This document shows, piece by piece, positions 1-11,889 of a DNA stretch of 64,000 nucleotides. The first letter of the stretch is position 1; every line of letters starts with the position of its first letter. The translations under genes were made by a program, and so were the position numbers. The stretch is from assembly GCA_023079485.1 (NCBI GenBank), contig CM041115.1, positions 29,192,826-29,256,825 on the forward strand, written 5' to 3'. The notes under the pieces were generated by a model that was not told where the DNA came from, ran no database searches, and saw only the letters and a list, made by a program, of their open reading frames with translations. Source of the stretch: Archilochus colubris (lineage: Eukaryota; Chordata; Aves; Apodiformes; Trochilidae).

Positions 1-2552
1 AATCAGCATCATCGATGGCCTTGACAGCTTCCAAGAGATGAAAGGAAAACCTACTATTCATTTAAGAAGTATTAAAAGTTTTAAGTGCAAAGCTGAAAAC
101 AAGAAAAATTACTCCTAAAACATGAAAAAATGAAATATTAAAATGTGAAACAGTAGTGAGACACCTGTGTAGAAATCTTTCTATGAAATAAGTTTAAAAA
201 TTTTTAGTGTGTCACCTATTCATTTTAGCAAAATAAACTCATCAAAACAAGTTTTACAAAAGTCATTCCATTTGGGATTTCTTTTCACAGTATATAAAAT
301 GAAGAAGCTACTCCAGTTTAGCTTCAATATCTTTGCAATATCTAAAAGGAAATAATAGATATCCAAGAGTAGCTTTCTTCAGCATGAAATTTGTTAATGA
401 ACACTAAATATAAGGGCCAAGACTAGGGTTCTTTTGGAGGTATTATTATTATAATCTAACATATGGCTACAAATCTTGAAACCTGCTGAAGTCATAAAAA
501 GTTTTCTAAATATCTTGATACTAAGTGACACAGGAAAACCTCAAGTAGGAAATTAAACAGATTTATAACAAGTGCCAGTAATGATCAGTAATTTCCTGCC
601 TACAAAGTTGCTCTAAAAAGATTTCTTAAATTGTGTTTAAAATTAATGCAGAGCACCTGCTTTAACAGATGTGTTATAGGGCAGCAGCTGCAGAGACATG
701 AAGAAAAAGAAAAAAAAAATTCAATAAATAGCAAATCCCTCTTGAAGAATAACTAGGCAGTAAGGTGGAAGGAGTCACATAATCCAGAGGTCTTGTCAAC
801 AAGCATCCAATTATACTGAATAAATGGTTAGAAAATTTATAGATAAATTCTTAAATTTTCTCCCTGATATTAACCCCTTTCTTATGAGGAAACTTACTGA
901 AAATTCACATAGTGAAAAACGTTAGCGTGTCTTCCATTTCTATTTTCTATTGATAGTTACTGTAAGCCTCTAAGAAAAATAAGTAGCAATTCATCTTCTG
1001 AGTAATACTATACTCAGTGACAGCACAGCTCACACTTTTATATAACTTTGCTATCTAAGAAATATCATATTTTTGCACTTTAGGAAATAACCATTTAAAA
1101 TTTCTCATTGAATTAATAAGGATTCTTTTTCATAGCATTATTTAAAGGCTTAAATCACAATATACAAATACGCCTCATATGCAGGAAATTGCAGAATATT
1201 TTGCACAGGAAAAAAGAAAAGATTCTGCAGTAAACTTTTTTTAGCTATATAATATTGGATTATGTGCACCTCTTATATTTCACATATTAAAGAACACAAT
1301 TTTTTATTCCTGTGGAAAAAATTGTCCTTCACTGTCACAGAATAAAAGCCCTGTTATGATTTTAGTTGATCTTTTAGTTGATTTTTAAACACATTTCTGA
1401 TTTTCAGATGCAGAGTCTAAACAATTAGATGGCATTACTTCCTACTCTTACATCTCATCTATGACTTTACATTCCAACTTTGTGGTGCAATGAGTTTTTC
1501 TGACAACCTAAAATAACAGTACTTTATTTCTGTGTTTGTCAATAAATACTGAACCGTAGGGACCTGCAGTATCATAGGCTTCAAGGCTTACTTTTACTTC
1601 TTTTGATTTCTTGTGATAATTTCATGTGATTGTGAGTGTTCTCATCACTCATGCCAAAATTTCCAGTCTTCCTACATGGTGAAATGTAAACAGGATGCTC
1701 TGAACTGTTCTGGGCTAAGTAAGCAGATGTCAATGTAAACATGGTACTGATAAAGCAGGGGATGGTGGGGGAAAAAAAAAAAAAAAAAAAAAAAAGAGAT
1801 CTTCCTTTTTCACCAGTCCTGAATGACAGTAATGAATATAATTTTCCTGTAAGCTGCAATAGAGGAAAGGCTTGAATTCTGTTCCTGTTAAAGAACTGGG
1901 TTTTAATTTACTTATTTACAAATGGAATGATAGCTTAGTTTAAAATGGAAAAAAAAATCTACAGTTCTTTACATAGGACAATAATATTGGAACTTGATTT
2001 GTGATTTTCAGACCCATAAATCAGTATTCCACATGTTTAAGCATTTCACCCTACCCATCTCTTCTGCCACAATTTTTTTTCCAGGCTTTTTACCATGAGG
2101 CCCTGTATTTTCGTGGTGCTTTATTGTTCTGGTATATTTATTTACAGTTTCTAAGCTGGATCTTCCTTTCATGTCAGCCCATAATTTTACAATCCTCTTG
2201 AAATATATTTTTATCCTCAGTAAATTCTCCACATTTAGTATCATTTACAAACTAAATAGCCTTGCTATCTTCTCTCTCTTAACTCCTTAACTTAACTCCT
2301 TCATCTTGACACACACTCTTCCACTCAATGCTTCATGGCCAAGTTTCAAGCCCATCTTTTCACCTTTCATGTGAGAATGCTTAAGTATGGTCCAAGTGAT
2401 CCTGGATTTCACCTCTCTCTGCACTGTGTGCAAGCCACAGCTACTTGCCTGCACAAGCTACAAAGTCCCTGCCAGTTCGTCATCAAAGCAAAAGGAGAAT
2501 GTCAGCACATCCAAGTTTGTCTTGTACCATGACAAGCTGCTTCTGCACTAGC
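1..2552. other. Unassigned AT-rich non-coding DNA
   Basis: No gene, exon pair or recognised repeat is visible. Reading frames are short and broken on both strands. The only structured feature is an A24 run at 1772-1795, which has no recognisable retrocopied sequence on its 5' side. The stretch reads as ordinary intergenic or intronic DNA. Confidence 0.6.
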
Positions 2553-3245
2553 TGTGCATCAAGTTTAAGGCTGTGATAGCTATAAATGACTCCTCTTGCT
2601 TCTTCAGTGGGGGAAGGGAAAGAGAATGCAGAAGAGATACTTAGGGGCTAGAAGATAAACTACACAGCTTTAATAGAACAGTCATGATATAAAAGGAAAT
2701 AAAATATATACACATATATACAAAATCAATATTGCACTCCCAACACTATTATGCTTTCCCCACACAATGATACTCATGTCACCACTGTGGCTGTAGGGCC
2801 ATCTCTGGAAAAAATCCCAGAGTCATCTCAGCAGCGGACTGGAGCAAGATTCAGAAATACACAGGTCCAGGAATATGGCTGGGGGTTGAAGGCAGAACAG
2901 ATGGAGTCCTCCTAGACCATGAACATAGATGGCTTGATCTCCCTGATCCCTCAGTTTTATACAGATCTTGGCATGTGTGGAATGGAACACCTTGTTAGTT
3001 AGTTAGGGCCACCTGTCCTGCAGCCAGAACAGCTCTTCAGATTGGACTCAGCTGGAAAAAATTAAGTTTGTTACAGCTCTCTAATCACTTTTGTGATTTC
3101 CAGCTGAGCAGGTTGTGCTAAAAACTGGCTCTTTTAAAACTTGTTTTATCAGTTAGCTTCAGAAAATACAGTCTTAGAACAGAGTTAACGGAAAAGTAAA
3201 ACCACTAAAAAGTAAATTGGTTCTATTTGAACTCAAACGAGGATA
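2553..3245 (-). mobile_element. Solo LTR, ERVL-like family A (minus orientation)
   Basis: The sequence aligns by eye, in reverse complement, along its whole length with the LTR at 25517-26305 and with 34431-34994. Shared blocks include ACTACACAGCTTTAAT (around 2660) and the GAAAAGTAAA block near 3190. The ACAGCTTTAAT block is the complement of the family's ATTAAAGCTGT, which carries the probable polyadenylation signal. The left edge is placed at TGTGCATC, matching TGTCACAG in the better copy, and the right edge at GGATA, matching GGACA. The flanks CTAGC and CTATG could be a decayed 5-bp target duplication. No internal retroviral genes are clearly attached, so it is best read as a solo LTR. 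The family assignment rests on avian LTRs beginning TGTCCTGTTTTGGATGAGG. Confidence 0.75.
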
Positions 3246-3990
3246 CTATGTGACTAGATTACTGCAGATACTGGCAGGGACATCCCAACCTTCCTTGTAC
3301 TCTGTCAGACTGTTTGCAACCTGGTTTGCATGCCAACACACAATATGGAAGTAGTTCATTTTCAGTCTGTGATCCCTGCCTAATCACTTTGCTAGCCAGA
3401 AAACAGTGGACTGATGCTATGTCCCACCAGGTGTGTACAGAGAGTTCCACATGGTAAGGATTAACCCTATTTTATTTAATTTCTTTTTACAATCCAGTTG
3501 GCAAGATTAACCTCTTGAATTCTCTGCGTGGTACTCTAAGAGTAAGATCATTACCCGCTATGATGGGCATCCACCAGGCAATCTGAATCTGCCTTTTATG
3601 CTACTGGACCTCTACTCTCCATGGTGAGATTTGGCCTACTTTGCACAGACTTGGTGTTGGGTTTGAGAATTATCTGGAGATGATTTGGTGGGGCAGGACT
3701 GTCTAGGTGGCCACTTCCCCTCTCTAGTTGAGTAGACCAATCTATGAACCTTATTTTCGTGCATGCGTCCTTAAGCAGGAAAGTGGTCTTTCATGAAATG
3801 GCACTCTGCCTCCGCAGAACTTTTGCCAGTAGCTGTTCCTTAACAAATAAGGACATCAACCGATTCATGAGAGTGGCCACAGAACAAGGGGCTCCCTTTG
3901 TAAGAACAGAATCCAGATGGTTTATCAAATGAGGAACCCACCAGAGGACAATGTCCAGTTTGTCAGGGTGGCTGTTTTGAGACAATTATT
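3246..3990. other. Less AT-rich block next to LTR A; origin unknown
   Basis: This block is richer in GC than its surroundings and holds two modest minus-strand frames, at 3259-3450 and 3791-3985. Because it abuts a minus-strand LTR on the side where internal proviral sequence would lie, it could be decayed retroviral internal sequence. I recognise no motif that proves this, and it could equally be unrelated single-copy DNA. Confidence 0.3.
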
Positions 3991-6030
3991 CATTTCAGGA
4001 ATCTTCAAACAGATATAACAGCTTTACAGCTTGTATCCAGCCCACAGAGCATTACCTAGACTATGTCTAAGCAAGAACCTTGACTGCAAAAAAAAAAAAA
4101 AAAAAATTTGAAAAGGTAATGAGTTAGATTCTTATTCAGTAGGCATCATTGCACTAGCTAGTGTAAAATTACACTGATTTCCACCTCATGAGGCTATTCT
4201 TACTTCATTAACTTTAAAGATTCAAAAATAAAATTAAGGCACAGAATTACATAAAAAGCCATAATATTTCTCTTTTACTTATAGAAGTAAGGAGGAGACC
4301 TTACCGGTTAAAATTTAAGGAGGTTTAAATGTCTTTCACTAAAACTTCCCTAAGCATTTTTTGCAAATAAATGGAATGTCTCTGACTTGCACTAATATGA
4401 CTTTTTCTGGTACTCAGGCACATCCTGAAGACATTTAAGGGGATTCCACAAAGGTTTTTTAATAAGCAAAAATGAAGATATATTAGCTGTGAGAAGTTAA
4501 GCAATTTGGTTATTTCCATATTGTAATGTAATTATATTGTTAGCCATGAAGTGAGGAAAAAGACCAATGCCACAGATTAAATCTTTACTAAAACAGTGGT
4601 CAAATGTTTCACCTTTCCAGGGAGACTTAAATGATGCAGGCATTTCCCAATATCATGTCAATCTTGTGAATTTGAAGAATATATAATTCCCTAATTACAT
4701 AAAATTGTAAGTTAGAATGTTGAGATTGAAATCCTTCTTTTCAGATCCACTGAATGTAATATTTTATAGCAACTGAAAACAGACTTCTGTTTTTCCTACT
4801 CATGGTGATTCTAAGCTGGTGCACGATGAAGGAGAGAGCTGAGGCATTCTCCTCAGTATTTCTCCCACTTCCATTTCTGTGCCTTGTGGAACTGTATGTT
4901 TGATCATTTGTATAATTATTGATTAAATATTGCTAATTGAGAGTAATCTTTAAAGATCCACTTTAGCAAGTTTCCTTCAGTGGCTGTAGGAACTCATCTA
5001 TCTGAAGAAAATAAATATGCCTTCTAACAGGCAGTTTCCACATTAGAGTGGGAAATAATTCATGAGTAACAGTATGTGGTGAAGTTGTTTCAACCCTTTT
5101 GCCAGTAGTGAAGATCAAGCACCCTCTGATGTCTCAGTTTATATTATCATTGAAGGAGGAACCTTATTTATAAATGCTCCAAGAAATATAGAGCTATATT
5201 TTAGCATTTACCAAACCTAGAAATAAAACCTGTAAAACACTTCTTTTTCCTGTGATTAGTAGAAAGGTGAATCTGAGAGTTGAAAATATACTGCTTCTTT
5301 GCTTAACACTATGCACTTGATACCCTTAGAGACAAGCAAAACATGTAAAAAAAAATATCTACCTTTTTTCAGTGGCAATGACCTGTTACCAAAAGATAAA
5401 AATTGTCCCCAAATGCTGCTCAGATTTCAAACCAACAATAAAACTCTTATAAGTGACATGAACATTTCGTACGATTCTGAGATAATTTTTGAAACATTTC
5501 TATTAAGGAAACAGTTTGAAAAATTAAATCCTGAATATATTGTAAATTTATTTTTAGTTCTAATTTATTCAGCAACTTTTGAAACAAAAACTTTCAGGCT
5601 TTACTACAGGAGTTGGATTAAACTTTTTAAAGTTCAGTCATCTAAACAATTGTAAAACTCATGAAAACTTATGGTTTTCAATATCTAATATTTTAAGCTA
5701 CCTTTTATGCTCTATTTCCTATGCTATTACAATCTTGTTTCCTTTTCTCACAATATAAACCACTCTCTTCTGCTTTTGACTCATCATTTACTTTTATTAC
5801 TTTACCAGGAAACTGAAATACATTAATTAATTTTGTTGATATTTTCATCAGCTTTGGTGTTTTTCAAAAGAGTATATGGATTTTGGTCATCTTTTTTGCT
5901 ATAAATGCCTCCCTTGGATTCACAGTAACCTTGTCAATTACAAGTAGTTATCATTACAACATACTTTTCAATATTGTCTGTGGGTCTGTGTAGATAATTT
6001 AATTAAGTTTTCTGCATTATAATAAATTCT

Positions 6031-6131
6031 TTCATAGAATCATAGAATGGATAGGGTTGGAAGGGAAGTTAAGAACTAGTCATAGACTTCTAACCCCCCT
6101 GCAAGGGCAGAGACATGGGCAGGGACACTTT
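6031..6131 (-). mobile_element. CR1 LINE 3'-end fragment
   Basis: Reading on the plus strand, TCATAGAATCATAGAATGG is followed by GGGTTGGAAGGGAA and a CCCCCTGC block. This is the reverse complement of the terminal 3' UTR of avian CR1, whose 3' end is a short tandem octamer. Only about 100 bases remain. That is the usual result of severe 5' truncation during CR1 retrotransposition. Confidence 0.85.
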
Positions 6132-7210
6132 CTATACACTTTCTGTTTGCTTTCAATATTGAAATGAATCATTGTAATTTAAGACAACTGGTGAATTTCT
6201 GAAATTGAAATGAAACATAAATGGTAGGACCAATGCTGCTGTGCCACCGTAAACCTCTCTCAATTGAAACATCTGTCACAGCTCCAATGTCTGCAAAGCT
6301 TCAGCCAGTTTTTGTAACATCAGAATCAGGTCAAGCCTTTTTCTGGCCACAGATGAATCTATGTGTAATAATGGACTGCAAAACAACATAAGAATTCACC
6401 TTCCCTAAATTTTGTAATGCTGCTGCAAAACTGGTACCAGTATTGAGTCAGCTGTCTTCACAGTCAATGCATGATCCTCTGCCTCGGTGCATGTGATAAG
6501 TTGAATTTAGACTCAATTTAGACCTACTTAGTTTAGATATTTCAATACTCTAAACTCTGAACTATGCAAATACAAACTTTAAAAAACCACAAAAGATCGT
6601 AGTCACTCTTAACTGACCCGCTGTGAGCACAATAGGCAGCAATTATCTCCTATATTGACTTTTTAAATCTTTATAGTTGCTATTAATGTTTATATATGCT
6701 TAAGTTTTTAGATGGCAAAATCTATATACAGCAAAGAGTTTCATTTCACATATCATGCTAGGGCTTTTTCACACCCCTGGTCTCTGATTTCTTTCCCAAG
6801 ACACTCTCCACTTTGACATCTTCTCATTAGTGCAGGCATACATGACCATCTATTCCCTAAATTCAGAGTTAGATGAAGAACTCCTTTCTAAATGTGAGGA
6901 AATTATATCTATTTCACATAATGTCAGTTTTCAGGTAAGTGACATTTAGCTGATCAGAATCATTCTTGAATCATATGCCAATAGCCTCTAATGTTTTATC
7001 TTCTCTCAGTCAAGAATCCTTGCTTTTTTCTCTTTTTTTCTTACCTACAGTTATTATGGTCCATAAATTTATACTAGACCCATGCTTTCCTAATACATGA
7101 ACACCTTCCTCAGCGTCTTCTTCATTCTACTACATTTTAAATGATTATGACCTCGATGCAGAATACAAAGGTAAAATTCTTCATTGTCTTAGTTGAGGGG
7201 GTTTTCTTTG

Positions 7211-7260
7211 GTTTTTTTTTTTGTTTTGTTTTGTTTTGTTTTGTTTTGTTTTGTTTTGTT
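7211..7260. repeat. (TTTTG)n simple repeat
   Basis: A T-run leads into about eight perfect TTTTG units (7221-7260), followed by a T/G-rich decay zone to about 7320. This is a pentanucleotide microsatellite. No adjacent retroelement body is recognised that would make it a tail. Confidence 0.9.
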
Positions 7261-7515
7261 TGGGTTTGACTTTTTTTTGTTTGTTTTATTTTTTTGATTG
7301 GCTGGTTGTTTTAGTTGGATTTTTTCCTTCCAAAGATCAGGAACCTTACATTTAGTTACTGGTAAAAACCTTTGTATGGAAATAGCAGAGCAGTTAATTC
7401 ACTTCACTTTATAGAGGGCACCATGGTGGCCCAGCAATTTGTGAAACAATATGTATTTACCATGTATTCACTTTGTCGTGTTGATACTGCTAACAATTAT
7501 ACATTTATTGTGATT

Positions 7516-7564
7516 TTCTTTTTTCTTTCTTTCTTGCTTGCTTTCTTGCTTTCTTTCTTGCTTT
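7516..7564. repeat. CTTT/CTTG pyrimidine-rich simple repeat
   Basis: Interleaved CTTT and CTTG tetramers, imperfect. The plus-strand reading frame crossing it ends in a Phe/Leu run that comes only from this repeat. Confidence 0.85.
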
Positions 7565-8770
7565 AAATTGGATATGTTTTAAGGCATGTTATCTTCTTTG
7601 TAATCAGTTCTATGCTGACCAAAAAACAAAGAGAAAAAAACCAAAGACAGTTCCTTTTAAACTTTCACTAAACTTAATTAATAATATCATGCTTTTCTCT
7701 GTCTTTCTGGAGAGTCTCTGAGAACTTGCCTCTATTTTAATGACAGAAAAATGGAAAAAAATGGAAAATCAATTTTATAAATAATGGCAAACAAGTTCTG
7801 AAAAACTCAGAAGTGTTTGCTGAGCTATGAAGCCCACACTAAGGAATAACGTTACATAACATTTGTATAAATATAAAAAGGTTAAATGGACACAAATCCA
7901 GAGCACCATTATGAAGCTCAGTGGTGTTTCCAAAGTTCCATTTAAAATTCTTTATGAAGTAGGTTGGTGTGATATATTCATATATATAGCTTTCTAAGAA
8001 AAATAATAAATGAAGTCTGCAGTTTACAGCTGGAGACACATTGTGTTCTCTTGCTTAATGTAATGGGCCTTGAAATTAAAACATACATTTTATGGCATAG
8101 TAAACAATATCATTTCTAAATTTTAAAACTCACAGCTCAGAACATTTTTATGCCAAAAACAAAACTTCCTTGGAAAAAATTCCGTCAATTTAATGTCTAA
8201 TGCAGTATGTATATAAAAAAAAAATACGAACATTAAATTTTTTAATAGAAATTTAAGATTCACCAGTCACAGGCTTTTAACTAACAGCAATGTTTTTTTA
8301 TATAATAGGTCTTTATCTACTATATTTTCTACATGCAACTATACATTTAGCAGCAGTTGAAATCAAAATTATATTAAATCTAACTCAGAGCTTTTTAGCA
8401 CGTTTCTTGGATATTTTCTGTTAAGGCATTACTTATTCTGAAGTGCTATACATGCAAAGGTAATAGTGAGGGTGCTGCTAGTCATGGTGTTCATGTAACA
8501 TAAAGAGTTTTAGATGTTCACTATAGCTGGATGAATTACAGAATGGTTGAATTTGTTTAGTAACTGGCAACTGCTATGTACAGATATCAATGGAACAGTG
8601 TTAATTCACTGGTTTTGACAGAATTCATCGATGGTCATAAATTAACCACATGTGGATAATGCTAGGAATATTGCTTGAGAAGGACTGTCAGTGCCTTGGA
8701 GGCATAGAACATCCCAAAGTATAAGTTATCATATATAATGTTTTGCACCAAAAAGTAAAATGATTCTCCC

Positions 8771-8833
8771 TTGCTGCTGCTGCTACTACTACTACTACTA
8801 TTACTACTATTACTGCTACTAGTACTACTACTA
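8771..8833. repeat. Compound trinucleotide repeat (CTG)n(CTA)n
   Basis: Four CTG units run into a CTA/TTA tract with scattered interruptions, about 62 bases in all. On the minus strand it yields runs of Val, Ala and Ile in a spurious frame. It is a compound, partly decayed microsatellite. Confidence 0.9.
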
Positions 8834-9609
8834 AATTAATCTGAATATTATATAATCCTTGGCATACCACAAGTAATGTTATAAAGTTTATATTTGCTTT
8901 TGTTAAAAAAACAATTAAAAATTAGAACATTTAGATTTAGAGGTAGATGAGCTTCTCTCAGTATCTGGAGATCCAGCTTTTTGAGATACCATAGTTGTTT
9001 TTTGCAATTTGTGTTTAAACCCTTTCAGGTATCAGTTGGCAACACCACAGCTTTCTAAGGAAAATGGTTCAAATTAATGTTAAATTACAATTAATTCCTT
9101 TTCTGTTATTCTTAGACCAATTAATCATTCCATTTATCTTAAAGTCCTGACCCCTTCATTGTAGTTTTCCATTCACTTTATTCAACTGAAGCAAGAGTGC
9201 AATTCCCAGTGGCGTGTTTAGGCAACACAGTTCATTCTAAAATTGTGAGAGTAGATTGTACAGAGGAAATCTACCAATCTTTGGTAAATTATGCCAGTAC
9301 AGTATTTTAAAAGTAGATAGGCTGCTGGTGCTTTTATGGGATAATTTTATGAAATAACTGATGTACCGCATACAGTTAGTTGAACAGGCTCACCAAATAA
9401 CAACAAATATCCTTTTTGTTTGGTCCATAAAAGGGATTTATTTGGTATCAAATGTGCATGCAACATTGTAGTTTTTGTGGAGGTTTTAGCCACAAAATTA
9501 GTACTTTGTTCCCAAACCTTGTGTCATGTCTAGTTCTGTTGAAAAATTATCAGTCTAGACAGACTCCACAGGGGATGAAAATGCATATCTGTTGACACAG
9601 GGTACTGCT

Positions 9610-10063
9610 TGAAAGAGTGCAGAGTGCAGAGCCACAAAGATTATTAAGGAAATGGAACATCTCCCTTATGAGGAAAGGCTGAGGGAGCTGGGTCTTTTTA
9701 TCTTGGAGGAGACAGAGAGATGACCTCATCAATGTTTATAAATATGTAAAGAGCAAGTGTCAGGAGGATGCAGCCAGGCTCTTATCAGTGATGTCCAATA
9801 ACAGGACAAGAGGTAATGGGTGAAAGTGGGACCATAGGAGGTTCTGCATAAATATAAGAAAAAACTTTGTCATCATGATAGTGACACAACACTGGAGCAG
9901 GCTGCACTGTGAGGTTGTAGAGCCTTCTTCCTGGAGACGTTCAAAACTCATCTGGATGCATTCCTGTGTGACCTACACTAAGTGATCCTTCTCTGACAGG
10001 GGGATTGAGCCCAATGATCGTTCAACGTACTTTCCAGCCTCTAACATTCTGTAATTCTGTGAC
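9610..10063 (+). mobile_element. CR1 LINE 3' fragment (C-terminal coding end and 3' UTR)
   Basis: The sequence follows the avian CR1 3' region. There is a block corresponding to the shared GGAAGGCTGAGGGAGCTGGG segment (here near 9675), the AGGAGGATGCAGCCAGGCTC segment near 9761, and a terminal ATTCTGTAATTCTGTGA tail at 10047-10063. No usable frame is left. The 5' end is truncated near 9610. Identification is by remembered CR1 consensus; the tail is directly visible. Confidence 0.85.
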
Positions 10064-10763
10064 ATAAAATAATCTTTCTGTCGCTGGAAAAATTTATTTC
10101 TTGTAATAATTTTTTTTTTTTTTGAACCTCATACACCAAGAATTTGAACTAGGTAATAAACATATTTGGTTAATGTCTATTTAAGTATAGAAACTGGAGA
10201 GAACAATGTATATCATGACTTAGGAAAATTAGTGAAAGTCAGACTTTCATTCCTTTTTCTCCTTCTGGTCTTTTTTTAACCACCATTTTCCTAGAAGTTT
10301 GCACTGGCCCTGGAGACCTACTTTCAGTATATGGAGAGCTCTTCCTCATTGTGAAAGTCGAAATTCCTGTAACAGTTTGATTATTTAATACGTTACACTT
10401 TGCTAATGGATGATATGTACCACATGTTTATCCAGAAATCTTAGTGTTCTTCTGCTATGTTCTCTGGACCTGGAAGAATTCTTGTTCTCCAGTAAAGGAG
10501 ATAAACATATGAAAATCCAAAAACATTAGCTATGTAAATGTATTGACATGCCTTTGAAATTCATCTGCTTCTTCTCCTTGTCAATACTCATCAGCTGATT
10601 GGTATTATTTTAATCTTTTTTTTTCCATTATTATGACATTTTTATGTTATGTCAATTAATAAACATAAGAAAGAAAATATATATAGAACTATGGAAAATT
10701 ATAGCATAAAGTGCATTTGCATCTGGTAACTCAAAGCAAATGCAATCTCACTGCTGCCACCAG

Positions 10764-11342
10764 TGTAATGGTTCAAGGTTGTGGGGTTTTTGTCAAATGA
10801 ACGGCTATATAGGCCATATTGTGAATGAGCCATGAGAAATACTGGTAGTGGTAAACAATGTGCCATGAGAGTTATGAATAGAAAATGCTGGTAGTGTCAG
10901 AAAAAGTTATAAATTTAGACGATGTTGTTTTATACTGTTTTACAAACTTATGCTGTTTTAACCCTAATGTAAGACAATGCTGTTTTATAAAAGACAATGT
11001 GGTCTTGTAAATTATGCTGAGCTAAAGACCTTGAAGCAACTGAAAAATTACTAAAAAAGATGAGCTACATGCAGAAGATAAAGAAGTGAAGAAGAGCTGT
11101 TGCAGCTAAATTGTGGACTGAATTAGCATTACATAATCTGTATGTGGTCATTGCTACTAATTAACCTATTAGCTTTAAAGTTAAGAGTGTGGTCATCACA
11201 TAATATCCAATCACAAAATGCCATGCATTTAGTAAAGACACACTTATTTGTATATAAGCAGAGTCGTGGAGGTAAATAAATGGAATTTGCTTTCAATCAT
11301 ATTGATTGTGTTGGCATCTCTCCGTATCCTCTTGTCGACACA
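10764..11342 (+). mobile_element. LTR family E, alpharetrovirus/ERVK-like promoter layout
   Basis: It begins TGTAATGG and ends CGACACA, so TG...CA. Near the 3' end a TATA box (TATATAAG, 11251-11258) is followed only 16 bases later by AATAAA (11275-11280). After that come roughly 60 bases of R/U5-like sequence (ATTTGCTTTCAATCATATTG onward). A closely spaced TATA box and AATAAA followed by a short R and U5 is the known layout of avian leukosis-type LTRs. No internal genes and no clean target duplication are seen, so it is a probable solo LTR. The 5' boundary is less certain than the 3' one. Confidence 0.6.
11251..11280 (+). promoter_or_regulatory. LTR TATA box and polyadenylation signal
   Basis: TATATAAG at 11251 and AATAAA at 11275 lie within the same 30 bases. 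In retroviral LTRs these mark the end of U3 and the R region. The spacing would give an R of about 20-25 bases. Confidence 0.55.
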
Positions 11343-11889
11343 AGGCTACATTTTTCTTCCTTTTTGGTTCTCCTCAGAAGTCCTTTTTAATCATTATGAC
11401 CTGTACATTTTATTGTGATGGAATTGGGAATATTTTTATTTTATACAATAAAATAAGAGAGCCCTCTCTCAGGCTAAATACCCAAGCAATTGATCCATCA
11501 CTTCTACTGTGGATCTTGCATTTGGCATGGTGGATGTATACGATCCATCTTCCCCCTCCTCCCACAATCTCACCATCTGTGTGGCATCACTCTGTTCTGA
11601 AGAATACCCATTATGCATTCAAGGAGATTAAATTGATGTGAAAAGGCCTCACTGTTTATCTACCAGATGTTCTGTTAACTAGAGTAACAAAGGCAGACCC
11701 ACTTTCTGCATCCCAGTGGTTTTGGGATTCTCAAGTTTATATTAATTTCACTTGTTTCACCTGGGAAATTGCAATTTGCTGCAAATTTGCTTCTTCGTTA
11801 ATCATCTACATCAAAAGGCTGTCTTTTGTTGTTACACCATTTTAGGACCCATCCAATGGTCAATGTATGCCAAATGTTATGATCCACCC

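Larger units (their letters stand above)
3991..9609. other. Unassigned AT-rich DNA with scattered simple repeats
   Basis: Apart from the short CR1 scrap at 6031-6131 and the simple repeats listed separately, I see nothing to annotate. The longest frame, 5299-5655 on the plus strand (118 codons), has a low-complexity, Lys/Phe/Leu-rich composition typical of chance frames in AT-rich DNA. It has no domain signature. An A19 run lies at 4088-4106. Confidence 0.55.

Noticed and set aside
5299..5655. 118-codon plus-strand frame as a possible small gene
   Set aside because: Composition is AT-driven, with no domain, signal or splice context; chance frames of this length are expected in AT-rich DNA of this size.
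8688..8870. Minus-strand frame with a long Val/Ala/Ile run resembling a membrane segment
   Set aside because: The run comes entirely from the trinucleotide repeat at 8771-8833.
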